Shown here one piece after another: positions 33,764 through 44,620 of a stretch of DNA of 64,000 nucleotides. This stretch comes from Erpetoichthys calabaricus. Lineage: Eukaryota; Chordata; Cladistia; Polypteriformes; Polypteridae. The stretch covers positions 32,737,588 to 32,801,587 of the forward strand of contig NC_041402.2 of the NCBI RefSeq assembly GCF_900747795.2, given 5' to 3'. Each line of letters begins with the position of its first letter. Positions within the stretch are counted from its first letter, which is position 1. Position numbers and translations under genes: made by a program. The notes under the pieces are model-generated. The model ran no database searches. It was not told where the DNA came from and saw only the letters and a list, made by a program, of their open reading frames with translations.

Positions 33764-34896
33764 TAGTGCTGGGCGGTATGACCAAAATTCTATATCACGG
33801 TATTTTTCAAAATGATACTGGTTTCACGGTATTCAACGGTATTTATTTCCCGTGCATGAGTGGATGTTAACCACGTTTTCTACTGCAATTTCTGCAATAG
33901 ACTGGCTAAGAATAACCTATTCCACTGTCGTTACAATTGCACAAAAAAAAATTTAATGTGCACACACATTAATACAGGTTTGCATGACCCCGTAAAGCGA
34001 TAGTTTTCAAGGGGGTGGCACTAATGAAGAGAAGGAATCACATTGCATGACAGCTGCAGTCAAAATATAGAACCTTTTTATTGAACAAATTTAGCAAACA
34101 ACTTAAACTATAATTTTGACAACATATTTTCAACCATCCAAACAGGCATTTAGACTTAGTAAAATATCCAGAGGTGCTCGTCAAAAGTTGTATTGCACTG
34201 AACAGGTCTTAGAAAAGGAATAAATAGTAAATATTTTTTGTAAACCAACTACACTTTGTTAATGTTACCAATCTCTGTCCACTGACATTAGCTATATATG
34301 GATTGTAATTGTGTTGGTTATCTCGATCCACCACTTGCTTTTTTTTTTTGTTGTAGGCAGTACCTTTGGCAAACGTGTCTGACTCGAGTGTCCTCTAGCT
34401 TTTTCAGTTTTACCTGAGGACATGGAGGGAGCCAATCTTAGTTCCATACATTAATGGTACACCAAAGCATGTTTGCGGCTAGGGGGAGTGCAGCAAATTG
34501 CTTGTGTTGCCACCTCCGGCGACAACTTTAGCAGTAAATAGTTGTTTGGTCTACATCCAACCTTTTAAAACCAAAGTATCTCCAGACAACAGACACGGCT
34601 CCTTTTTTCGGCAAACGTTCTTCCATGTCATCACGTTCAACTTTATCATCTGCTACAGCTTCAGTTTCTGAATGTTCTCCGTCTATTTTCATCGCTCAAT
34701 ACCTCCACTAACGCATGTACTCCATTGCATGCGTGTTTAGCGGTGTAGCAGTGAAAAATGTCCCCCCTTAAACAGTTTTCCACTGCACCACTTTCCGAAC
34801 ATTGTTTAAGCTATTTAAACCAGTATTGCGGAAAAATCCATATCATAACAAAAATAAAAAACTTTTCGGTATGAACCGGTATACCTCCCAACACTA
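33764..34896 (-). mobile_element. hAT-family transposon, non-autonomous
   Basis: It is flanked by a perfect 8-bp target duplication TGTGGTAG (33756-33763 and 34897-34904), diagnostic of hAT. Terminal inverted repeats are TAGTGCTGGGCGGTATG and, at the right end read on the - strand, TAGTGTTGGGAGGTATA. Total 1133 bp, too short for a full transposase. Confidence 0.92.
34300..34693 (-). pseudogene. BED-finger remnant of the hAT transposase
   Basis: On the - strand, MKIDGEHSETEAVADDKVER begins at about 34693. SVVWRYFGFKRLDVDQTTIY, the start of a BED-type zinc finger as in ZBED1-like hAT transposases, follows, then a TAA and degraded finger sequence. The catalytic part is absent. Confidence 0.7.
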
Positions 34897-36676
34897 TGTG
34901 GTAGGAGCCTGTGATGGGCTAATGCCCTGTTCAGGGCTGATTTCTGCCTTGCATCCAAGGCCATTAGGGCATGCTCTGTCCTTCCACAACCCTGAATTGG
35001 GTTTGAGAATGGAATGCTTATATTTGTTTGGACATACAGATAGTGCTACTGAATAAGCAGTCTGCTAAACAACAAATGTCTTGAATTAATGAAGGCACAT
35101 GGTCAAGCAAACTTAAGAGTAAATGCACAACTCAACAAAAAACTTACCTCAGCAGCCACATTTCATTCTCTTTACATGAATGTGCAAATGACTTTCTAAA
35201 GAAAAAGTAACATTTTTCCAAAAGATGTAAACTGCTATTGAATTCTTTGGAAATCATTGCATGATATACACAGATGCATACTGACTCACTCTCCAATTGC
35301 AAAATGAATAATCATAACTTTCTCAAATACATTTAAAATTAAACACTAAAGAAGAGAAAGTGATCCTAAAACCAAATGAATAGGTCACAAATTAAATTCC
35401 AGAAAACCAGCTGCAACTGATGTAAAAACCATCTGAAATACTGATCAACAACAGTATTACAATATATGAATGGGCAAGATGAAAATGAACACTTAATTTA
35501 CAAGGTTAGAGATTTAGTCTGAACTGTCTTTAGGTAACCTGCATCCTTACATTGAGAAGAATTACATCAATCCAAATGGCTCTTCACTCGGTCCATTATA
35601 AAAGGTCAGGCCATGACTTTAACTTGTGCTCTTATTACCTTTGAAATTACTTTAACGACGGCACTGATACCCAAAGACCAGTGCCTTCATTTGGTAAAAC
35701 AATGCAATGATCACTCAAATTCTAAATCTAAAAGCTCTTAAACTGAAAAAGCTACCTATAAAAACAAGCATCAGCATGATATTTATACTGGCCAAGACAA
35801 CAGCCTTACTTGTCACCTGCTGTCATGCAATATTAATTAATCCTTAACTCTCTACAAGCACATCTCCTAAGGCTCCAGAGCTGACTTGGCTATAACAGAC
35901 ACAGAACATGGATGGAAGACGAAAAAACCACCACCACATGACTGCAAACACCATCTCTCCATATGGCTACAAAAAGGACTTTAATGGCAATCCATTTCAC
36001 TTTACTGTGATGCTCCTGAATCAGACATTTTACAGGGAAACAACTTTAAAGATAAAAAGGTACTGTACTACAGAAAAAAGGCAACACTGGATTTCACAGA
36101 AAAACAAAATCCCAACAACGTCAGTTAGATATATCATCTTTCATACAATAACTACACTTGAATTGTGCTTAACAAGTCAGAACAAGTGAAAAACACCAAA
36201 AAGGCCATCTATTGACATTAGTATATAAAACATTGTTGACTTTTACAGCTTGCAGCTCATGTGCATCTTTTTCCAGTAGGCACCATGGTCAAATGTTAAT
36301 TTGCAAACCAAAACAGTGTTACAGGTAGCAACTTGTTTGCATAAAGATATGTGATGTAAACATGAGAAGAGGTGCTACCAGTGGATATCGCCATCACAAG
36401 GGTTTTCAGCTCCAGACTTGGAGATGTCAAGTGAGCTTGAGACCCCCTGTCCTATCAGAACATGCTTGCTGATTGAATTGGCAAAGAAATGATTCTAGTC
36501 TAAAGCAGAAGAGTCGTGTGCATACAAATACACTCATATGGATAAAGCAAACAGTTCACTACTAGGGCTAATTTGTGGAGTTCACCTTATACCAGATATA
36601 CCACATGCTAAACTCCACAGATGCATTCTGATTTGCAAACCACTTGTGTTATAATTTGCTTTGTATACCAATTATA

Positions 36677-37219
36677 TTAAATAGAGTACTCCACCCAAAA
36701 AATGGTAATTTTCATATGCTATTTACCTCAATGTAGCTTGTAGTGACTACTGAGGAAGATTTATTGATCTCATGAAAAGAGATTTTAGTGGAGAAAGTAC
36801 ATGACAAACATTCTGATTGAACAGGACACAACAGTAACCAATGCTGGACAGTGGCAAATGTGAAACATTTATGGGAAAGCACCTTTCCTGTTTAACTTGT
36901 ACACAGTTTTTGAAAGTACATATTACTAATATTTTAGCAAAAAAATACATGCATTTTATACATTTTCAGCATAAGAATGGATAAAGGACATGTGAGGTAC
37001 GAGACACAAGTTACGCAAGATTCTCTCTTCTTTTTCCCTCCCATGGATGTTTTTCCACATTGTTTAGCATTGATTATTGTTGGGTCCCATTCAGTCAGAA
37101 TGTTTCACATACTCTCTTCACTACAACATAAGATTAAAAAAAATTTCACACCCATAACAAACTTCATATGCTATGGTAAGTAGTAAATAAAAATATAGTT
37201 GGGAGAAATATTCGTTTAA
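36677..37219. mobile_element. TTAA-flanked MITE, copy B
   Basis: The left end TTAAATAGAGTACTCCACCC and right end GGGAGAAATATTCGTTTAA are imperfect inverted repeats opening at TTAA. Internal AATGCTGGACAGTGGCAAAT and the facing TTTTCCACATTGTTTAGCAT resemble the palindromic parts of copy A at 16521-17200. Confidence 0.5.
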
Positions 37220-38559
37220 ATATGAACAGAGCTCTCCCATAACAACAGTTCAATCTGCAACACTTAAATTAGTTTAAGTAGGTGTGCAGGGTCATTGCTG
37301 TCACATGTACAGAGTACAGCAATATTCTTACGTTATAGTCTACTTAATTAACTTATACTTTTGATCTACCAATTAAATTAATGTACTTCCAATTTCATTG
37401 AAGAGATGCAGAAGCTGAACAGTGTCTGCTAATCTCTCCTCTTGAGTGTCTTTGGATGGATTAAAGGTGCATAACATGTCATCTTCAACCTTTTGGGAGT
37501 GGGTCTTAGAGGGCTGGGAACACTGGTCAAGAACTGAATGTCAAAAAATATTTGTGGTCAGCAACCTTGAAATAGCATACAAAAACCCACTACACATGCC
37601 TATATTACCTATGTCCATTGTTTCAAAGTTTTGTGAAAAGGTGCCAGTTTAAACCCCTCGTTTCCATTAGGGGGTGAACCCCCAGGATCAGATGATGTGG
37701 TATTAACAACTTCAAGTCATTCTGATCATTTCTGCTAAAGACACATTTGTTTACTCTTTACCATAAGAGTGTAATTTCCTACACAAAATATGGTCCAAAA
37801 AAGGCCCATAAAAAACCCTAAAATCATTTTAAGGCATTCATAAGTAGTTTTTATGAAAAAGAAAAAAAAACAAAAACTTTGCAGTAAACCCTGAAAATAC
37901 AACTTCGTATACCATCATATTCAAGGCCCATAAAACAACTTGCGTCTCATAATTATAATAAAACCTAACAAAAAAGACAAAATACACAACTTGGTCCCCT
38001 GTAATGCCAAGAAAAGATGTATATCAATTTAAAAGGTGACTACACATTAAAAAGATCACCGTTTGCGCCTTGTACTGAGTGCTCCCCTATCGAGACGGTC
38101 GTGAAGGCCAGTAAAGACACGCTCATCACTTAGGATTTATTTTTTTGCTGACATGTGCAATATCGTGGTGGCTTCGAAATCCTGAACACAAAGTCCTCTC
38201 AGAAGTGTGTAAGTGAGGGGACACTTGTGCATTTCAAACCAAACTCGGGATGCCCGTCGCCGGCGGCCTATCCAGACTTTCACTAGTTGCAGTTCGCAAT
38301 AAAACTTGTCTGGAAATGTCTGCTTGGCTTGAATACTCCCTATTGCAGTGGTGATCGTCAAATAAATACACTATGTAATTCAAAAAAAGGCAACGATCTT
38401 GACATGACACCGGCAAGGCAAGTGCAATGCGAGTTTTCTGCAAAAATGTGATTAAGCTCCTAACACAATTTAGATGGGGGAGGAGAGGTCTGCCAGCAAG
38501 GACGAAGTGGATGAGCTTTACATGACCACGTAAAGGAGAAGAGGGGGAGATGGCTGAAT

Positions 38560-39090
38560 TGTCAGAAACACACAGGAACCAAAACGAGGTGGTTGCGTCT
38601 GAAAACAAACCTTTACGAAACCGTTGTACAAACGGAACAATACACAGAGCCCTACCAGCTATGCGCCATGTTATCCAGAACGAAGAAAACTACACACAAC
38701 CTTCCGAATTGCCGAAGCTTCGCCAGCCAAAGGCCACAGCCCATCAGGACAGAGATGTGGCCATCCAGTGTGCAGGCCTTTCGGCGTTGCGCTTCGCCCT
38801 CCGTTGAAAAGGCCCCATATGAAAACACGACGCCGTACCGCGCCTCTAAAACCGCTCTTCACTGCGGGACTCACCTCCGTGGACACGCGTCCCCACCGTC
38901 GACGGCCTATTGTTGGATTTGTTTGGCAGCTCTTCTCCTCATCCACCTGGTCGCGCGCCGGCTCACTCCCGCTCGCGCGCACAGGGAACCTTTCAGACAA
39001 ACGATTAAGGGCAGCTGCTCACAGGATGTGCCCCGCCCCTTTGTTCCCGATGGCGCCTCCCCTCCGGCGCCGACTCCGCCTCGGCGTATT
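38560..39090. promoter_or_regulatory. SIAH1: CpG island, probable SIAH1 promoter
   Basis: This is the only long CpG-rich stretch in the window (CGCGCGCCGG, GCGCGCAC, CCGTCGACGG and others). On the - strand it has a GC box (GGGGCGGGG, 39031-39039) and no obvious TATA, typical of a housekeeping promoter. It lies upstream of SIAH1 in the right orientation. Confidence 0.65.
38875..39010 (-). other. SIAH1: Probable SIAH1 5' non-coding exon
   Basis: A strong donor on the - strand, CACGGAG|GTGAGTCCC, ends the exon at 38875. Its start is not known and is placed below the GC box at 39031. No ATG in frame with SIAH1 is needed, since translation starts two bases into the next exon. Inferred from position, CpG content and splice site. 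Confidence 0.5.
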
Positions 39091-40310
39091 TCTCTCACAA
39101 GACATAAAGAAGCACGATGTTCATTTTTTGCCAATGTTCTCATAAGAGACACAAAAGCGTGAGGGGAGTGTTATTATTTTAGCGTGCTCCCTGTGTTGTT
39201 TGGAAGGTCCTCCGCCAATTTTTGTACTACGAAACTATTGTATGTGACCTGCTATGGACCCTTGGTAATATAAATTCAAACATGTATTCCATCTATCCAT
39301 TTTATAACCGTGATATGCAGTTGAGGGTCACCTGAATGGGGCTAGTTTAGAGACGTCTATATAAATCACTCACCTGTGTCAAAAAAGTTTGGTCAAACAA
39401 ATAATATTTGACTTTAAGAGGGAGAAATTTGCATGGTTACCTATCAATGTTCTGGGTTAATATGCAAAAATTGTAGCAAAAAACGAATACTTAGGTACTA
39501 TCCTAGATAATAGTCTTAATTGGAAAATTAATAACAAAAAACTTACACTTTAAATGTACACAGCACTTATTTCTCCTCTGTCAACTCTGACTATTTAAAG
39601 TGAACAAGAACCTCATCTTCTCCTTCTGTCCCAGTGTGATCCAGACTGTCATCACTTTCAGGTTCATTGCATGGTTTGGTGGTCTGACTAATCAGAATTA
39701 AAAAAAAAAAAAAGCTCCAACAGGTTACCAAACATACAGTTAAGTTATTGGGGCTATCACAGGTAACTGTGTCACAGAAAGTAGTGTTAATTAAAATGGA
39801 AATCATCTCATCTAATGATGGACATGCATTTCACACAGAACTTCAGCAAATCACTCCAGAAATTCCTTCTTCCCAGTGCCTTACACCTTTTTTCAATAGC
39901 AATATCATAAATAATAAAAAATAAAGTCTGAAAGTATAGAGTTTAGGTTACTATTTTAGGTAAAATCTGTTTTCATATGATGGAAATGTAAATTATATAA
40001 ATATTACAAAATTTCTGTCTAAGTTTGTATTTGTTTTTATTTTATTTTATTCCTGTCTGTTATTGGATACATCTGAGAAGGCAGATTTCATGATTTCTTG
40101 TGTAAACTTGACTAAATAAAAACCTTCAACATTTTCCTTATTTTGCTGAGTTTCATTGTGAAATCTTAACTTAGATTGGTAAATTTTGCTATTGATCTAT
40201 ACAAACTATAATATCATTATGGTACTAAAATTTTAGAGATTCTTCTGAATTTAATATACAAAGTATATGGCTTTTTCCAACAGTATTCATCCCCTTTGCT
40301 TTGACCTATC
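39091..40310. other. Sequence upstream of SIAH1, no gene seen
   Basis: AT-rich. A short L2-like tail (CCATCTATCCATTTTATAACC) lies at 39290. Nothing else could be classified. Confidence 0.4.
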
Positions 40311-41760
40311 TACAGTGACTTCAGAAAGTATTCAGACCACTTCGCCTTTTTCCCCTTTTGTTGTGCAGCCTTATGCTAAAATTATTTAAATTCATTTTCA
40401 CCACATCAAGCTTCACTTACTAACAAATAATAACAAAGCAAAAACAGGATTTTATACATTTTTGCAAATTTATTAAGAATAAAAAACTGAAATATCACAT
40501 TGAAACAAGTATTCAGGCCCAATGCTATAACACTTGAAATTTGTTTACGGTGTATCCCATTCTATTAATCATGAGTGAGATGTTTCTGCATCTTGTTTGG
40601 AGTCTATTTGTGCTAAATTCAGTTGATTGGAGATGACTAGTAAAGACACATACCAGTGGTCCCACAGTTGACAATGTATATTAGAGCAAACACAATGCCC
40701 TGAGGTTGAAAGGATTGCCTGCAGAGTTTAGAAACTGGATTATGTACCACAGTATCAAAGGTTCTCATGACCACAGTGACCTTCATAATTCTTAAAATGA
40801 AGAGGTTTGGAACAACTAAGACTCTTCCTTGAGCTGGCCACATGACCAAACTGAGCATACATGGGAGAATAGCCTCGGAAATAGAGGTGGCCAAGATCCC
40901 AGTGGTCACTCTGGCCATGAGTGTAGACGGAAGAACTTCCAGAAGGACAGCCATCACTGCAACACTCCACCGATGTGGAGTTTATGACAGAGTGGCGGCC
41001 AGAAAGAAGCCTCTCATCAATGAAAGACACATGGAATTCAGCTTGGACTCTCAGACTCTGAAAAACAAGTTCTCAGGTCTGATGAAACCAAGATTAACAT
41101 CATGTCTGGGGGAAACCAGCTACTGCTTATCAACTGCTCAATACCATTACAACAGCAAAGCATAAGTGGTGGCAGCATTATGCTATGGGGACAGGGACTG
41201 GGAGACTAGACAGGGTTGAGGGAAAGCTGAGCAGAGCAAAGTGCAAAGATATCCTTAATGAAAACCTTCTCCAGAATGCTCTGGACTTCAGACTGGGTCG
41301 TAGGTTTACCTTCCAACACGCTGATGACCCAAAGCACAAAACAAATAGAAAACATGAGTGCCGGAAATGTCCTTGAGTTTCCAGACTAAAGCCCAGACTT
41401 GAACCCCATCAAATATCTCTGGAGATACCTGAAAACAGCTGTCCATCAATTGTCTCTACCCAACCTGATACAGCTTGAAAGGATCTTCAGAAAATAATGC
41501 CAGAAAATCCAGAAATCCAGGTGTGCAAAGCTTATCACATCAGAGCCAGGAAGACTCCAAACTAAAATCACTGCCAAAAGCTCAAAGTACTACGGTAAGT
41601 AAATAATCGGAAAACAACCTCAATGTGAGATACCAGTTTTTAAAATTTTTAATAAATTCTCATACATTTCAAAAATCCATTTTTTGCGTTGTCATTTTGG
41701 GCATATAATTGTTTTTAGAAATACTTGAATGAAGTTTGTGGGTGTGTTCAGTTTAAATGC
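40311..41760 (+). mobile_element. Tc1-like transposon, old
   Basis: It starts TACAGTGACTTCAGAAAGTATT and shows a decayed + strand transposase: TSRRTAITATLHRCGVYDRV, AARKKPLINERHM, KLSRAKCKDILNENLLQNAL, DFRLGRRFTFQHADDPKHK and later AQT-NPIKYLWRYLKTAVH-like pieces. Many stops and frame changes are present. The right end is blurred near 41760. Confidence 0.85.
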
Positions 41761-42039
41761 ACTGATATCTGTGAAGTATTGTTTATTGTAACTCCTATCA
41801 AAAAAACTATATCAGGAAGATAAAGGAGCATTCAGAGCAAGTCCCAAGTAAGGTACTGAAAAAGCTCAATCATAAGAAGGGTAGGAGAAAATATTCTCAA
41901 ATTTAAAATTCTCCGAAGCCCAACAAATTCCATCATAGAAAATGAAGAAAATTTGGCATACCTGTGAATCTATGTAAACTTGGTTTCTTCTAAAACTTAG
42001 TATTAAAGAAAGATGAACAAAAAATGGAACTTTAGGAAT

Positions 42040-42362
42040 GCAGATGCCTTACAACCAACAGGCTTCAGCAGTGCTAATACATTTAACAAAGGTTTTTCTA
42101 ATAAGCAATTAGCATTTATACCTGACTAATTAAGGACAAGCTAAGGGAGTTGACCATTCGGACATTGAAGGAATGGCTGCTGAAAATGGAGCTTTGTAGT
42201 CATGCCACTTATTTCAAGCAGTGATAGCTATTAGTTTCACTTGTAATGTCTTAGTTATATTTTTATGTCAATTTAATGGTATCTTGATAAAAAAAAGGGT
42301 ATCAATTCTATCAAAACCATTAACATTTCTAGGTGTTTCCAAACTTTGGATTGGTAGTGGAT
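42040..42362 (+). mobile_element. Non-autonomous Tc1-type element, right part
   Basis: TTCTAGGTGTTTCCAAACTT followed by TGGATTGGTAGTG is a worn Tc1-type terminus. The preceding 300 bp (CTAATAAGCAATTAGC..., GGCTGCTGAAAATGGAGC) recalls a widespread fish Tc1 MITE. The left terminus was not located. Confidence 0.45.
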
Positions 42363-43896
42363 GTGAATGGAGTAATTGTGCAGCAGCATTTATATCGATG
42401 CTTAATAAATCCAAATTGCTTGTTAGATTTGCAAATCTAAACCAAGTGTTGGAAAATGCTTATATCTGATCTCAGCTTTCTGCCAGAAGGAATATGGGAG
42501 ACTCTTAACACCAAGCAGTAGAAGTTTGGAAGACCATGATCTTTTTCCCAGCAGTTCTAAGAACCATTTTGGTACAAGTGTAATAACACACATTATCTTG
42601 AAATTGCCATCTTTACCAGTAATCATACTGATGGGAGCATCACCCTTCCTATATAGTTTCTTCAGAGCCTGGGAGACTGAAGAAGACAAAAGACAAAACA
42701 GATTCTGCAAAGTAGAGAGAAAACCTGTTGCAATGTATGAGAGCATTGGGGACTTGGGAGAAGATCTTGTAGTAAAGCAATGATTCTAGAAATGACTCCC
42801 AATATTTCGTTTAGTGGCCCAGTTAAGCCACAGACTTCAATAAAAAGGAAAATGGCATGAACTGATCATTTCTATTCATTACATTTACCTTACAGCCTGA
42901 GTCAGCTTGGGTTTGCAAAGAAGAATGTAAAACAAAATGACAGTAGTAGAAGTTTATCATAAAAGACTAGAGGCTGCATGATCTATCAGATATTGCATCA
43001 AGGAAGACACATTTGTGTAAAACCAGTATTTTTCAGTTTTTTAATCACTGAGAAGAAATTGTAAAACTTTGCTTTAATCTCTAAGCCATATGAAAAAGAA
43101 ATACATTGACAGTACCATGAAAAAGTATTCACCCCCTTCCTGATTTCCTCTAATATTTAACTTTCTGATCTCCAAACAAATTTAGCACAATACAAAAGAC
43201 AACCCGAGTAAACACAATACCCCATTTTTAAATGACATTTGACTTATTGAAGAAAAAAAGTTCACCAATACCTATATCATCCATGTGAAAGAGTAATTGC
43301 CCCCTTAGTCACTCAATCAACCATTCCAAGAGCTCATAGAAAACTCATCCAGGAAGTCACAGAAGAATCCAACATCCAAACATCTAAGGAACATTTAATG
43401 TCAGTATTCATGATTCCACCATTAGAAACACACTGGGCAAAAATGGTATCCATGGGAAAGCTGCAAAGTGAAAATCACTGCTCAACAAAATGAAAATAAA
43501 GTCTCATCTGATATTTATCAGAAAACACCTTGATTACCTCCTGAATATTTGGGCTAATGTTCCATAAACTGATGAGTTAAAAATGGAACTTTTTGAAAGG
43601 CATCTGGCTTAAAGCTTACACAGCTTTCTAGAATGACAATATCATGTCCATAGTCAAACATGTTGGTGGTAATGTGAGGGTGTGGGGGTGCCTTGCTGCT
43701 TCAGGGCCTGGATGACTTGTGCAAAGTATGAATTTAGTTCTCTATCAGAAAGTATTGAAGAATATCTGGTCATCAGTCTGTGTTCTGATGCTCAAGTGCA
43801 ATTGGATTAAGCAGCAGGACAACAATCTGAAGCACAACAGCAAGTCCTGACTTGAACTCCATTGAGATGTTGTGGCAGGACCTTAAATGGGAATGT

Positions 43897-44027
43897 CCAT
43901 CCAACCAACCATTATCCAACCTGCTATATCCTAACTACAGGGTCACGGGGGTCTGCCAGAGCCAATCCCAGCCAACACAGGGCACAAGGCAGGAAACAAA
44001 CCCCGGGCAGGGCGCCAGCCCACCACA
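43897..44027 (-). mobile_element. 5'-truncated SINE inside the Tc1
   Basis: It contains GGAGCCAATCCCAGCCAACA-type tail sequence in - orientation (here GAGCCAATCCCAGCC). It is flanked by the perfect 13-bp repeat TAAATGGGAATGT (43884-43896, 44028-44040). Confidence 0.9.
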
Positions 44028-44120
44028 TAAATGGGAATGTGTATAGTCAAAAACCCTCCAATGTGGCTGAATTAAAACAATTACTTAGAAGAGTGGGACA
44101 AACTTTCTCTACGGTGATGC

Positions 44121-44341
44121 AGTACTAGGGAGTTGTACTGTGTTAGCCATTACGTATGTAGTGACAAATCAAGCAAAATGACACCTTTTATTGGCTAACT
44201 AAAAAGATTGTAATATGCAAGCTTTCAAGGCAACTCAGGGTCCTTCTTCAGGCAAGATAGAAGTGCCCTGAGTTGCCATGAAAGCTTGCATATTGTAATC
44301 TTTTTAGTTAGCCAATGAAAGGTGTCATTTTGCTTGACGTC
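44121..44341. mobile_element. Hairpin-forming interspersed repeat inside the Tc1
   Basis: It is flanked by the 15-bp duplication TCTCTACGGTGATGC / TCTCTACAGTGATGC (44106-44120, 44342-44356; one mismatch). Two arms (about 44166-44240 and 44264-44338), each holding TGACACCTTT-ATTGGCTAAC in opposite orientation, form a near-perfect inverted repeat of about 73 bp with a 25-bp loop. A single-arm relative lies at 59848-59985. The family is unknown to me, possibly the end of a retroelement. Confidence 0.75.
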
Positions 44342-44620
44342 TCTCTACAGTGATGCCAAAGACTGATCTCATGTTACCAGAAGCATTTGATTGTACTGTA
44401 GTTGTTGCTGCTAAAGGAGGCACAACCAAGTATTAAATTTATGGGGGAAGTTACTTTTTCACATGAGGGATGTAAATGTTGGTGAACTTTTTTCCTTCAT
44501 TTAAATATGGTGTATTGTGCTTACTCAGGTTATATTTTGTATTACACTAAGTTTGTCTGGTGATCAGAAACATTAAGTTGTTATGAATAAGCAAAAAATA
44601 GATGAAATTTAGAATGTTTT

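Larger units (their letters stand above)
33617..35025 (+). mobile_element. SINE split by a hAT insertion
   Basis: The head and body lie at 33617-33763 (GGTAGTGCATTGGTTACAAC...) and the tail resumes at 34905-35025 (GCCTGTGATGGGCTAATGCC...CCACAACCCTGAATTGGG). The 1133-bp hAT element and one copy of its target duplication lie between. The SINE must be older than the hAT. Confidence 0.75.
18675..38874 (-). other. SIAH1: SIAH1 intron 1 (about 20 kb)
   Basis: It is bounded on the - strand by the donor GGAG|GTGAGT at 38874 and the acceptor with a very long pyrimidine tract at 18675. It is AT-rich and holds many poly(A)/(T) runs and transposons: piggyBac 21489-23286, Tc1 pieces 24213-24758 and 29522-31133, SINEs, hAT 33764-34896, MITE 36677-37219. 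Stretches between these (19.2-21.4, 24.8-28.8, 31.6-33.3, 35.0-36.6, 37.2-38.5 kb) show no exon I can defend. Confidence 0.6.
43109..44620 (+). mobile_element. Tc1-like transposon carrying two nested insertions
   Basis: The left end CAGTACCATGAAAAAGTATT followed by CACCCCC is typical of one Tc1 lineage. Transposase traces include LNSIEMLWQDLKWE (family PIEMLW) at about 43850-43895 and PSNVAELKQ at about 44055-44085, heavily mutated. The element is interrupted by a SINE fragment at 43897-44027 and a hairpin repeat at 44121-44341, both with target duplications, so both are younger. Confidence 0.8.

Noticed and set aside
35908-36189. 93-codon + strand open frame
   Set aside because: AT-rich Lys/Thr/Asn-rich product inside SIAH1 intron 1 with no similarity and no codon-use signal.
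38593-39162. Open frames of 109-189 codons on both strands in the CpG island
   Set aside because: High GC lowers stop frequency. The Arg/Pro/Ala-rich products match nothing and cross the predicted SIAH1 splice donor.
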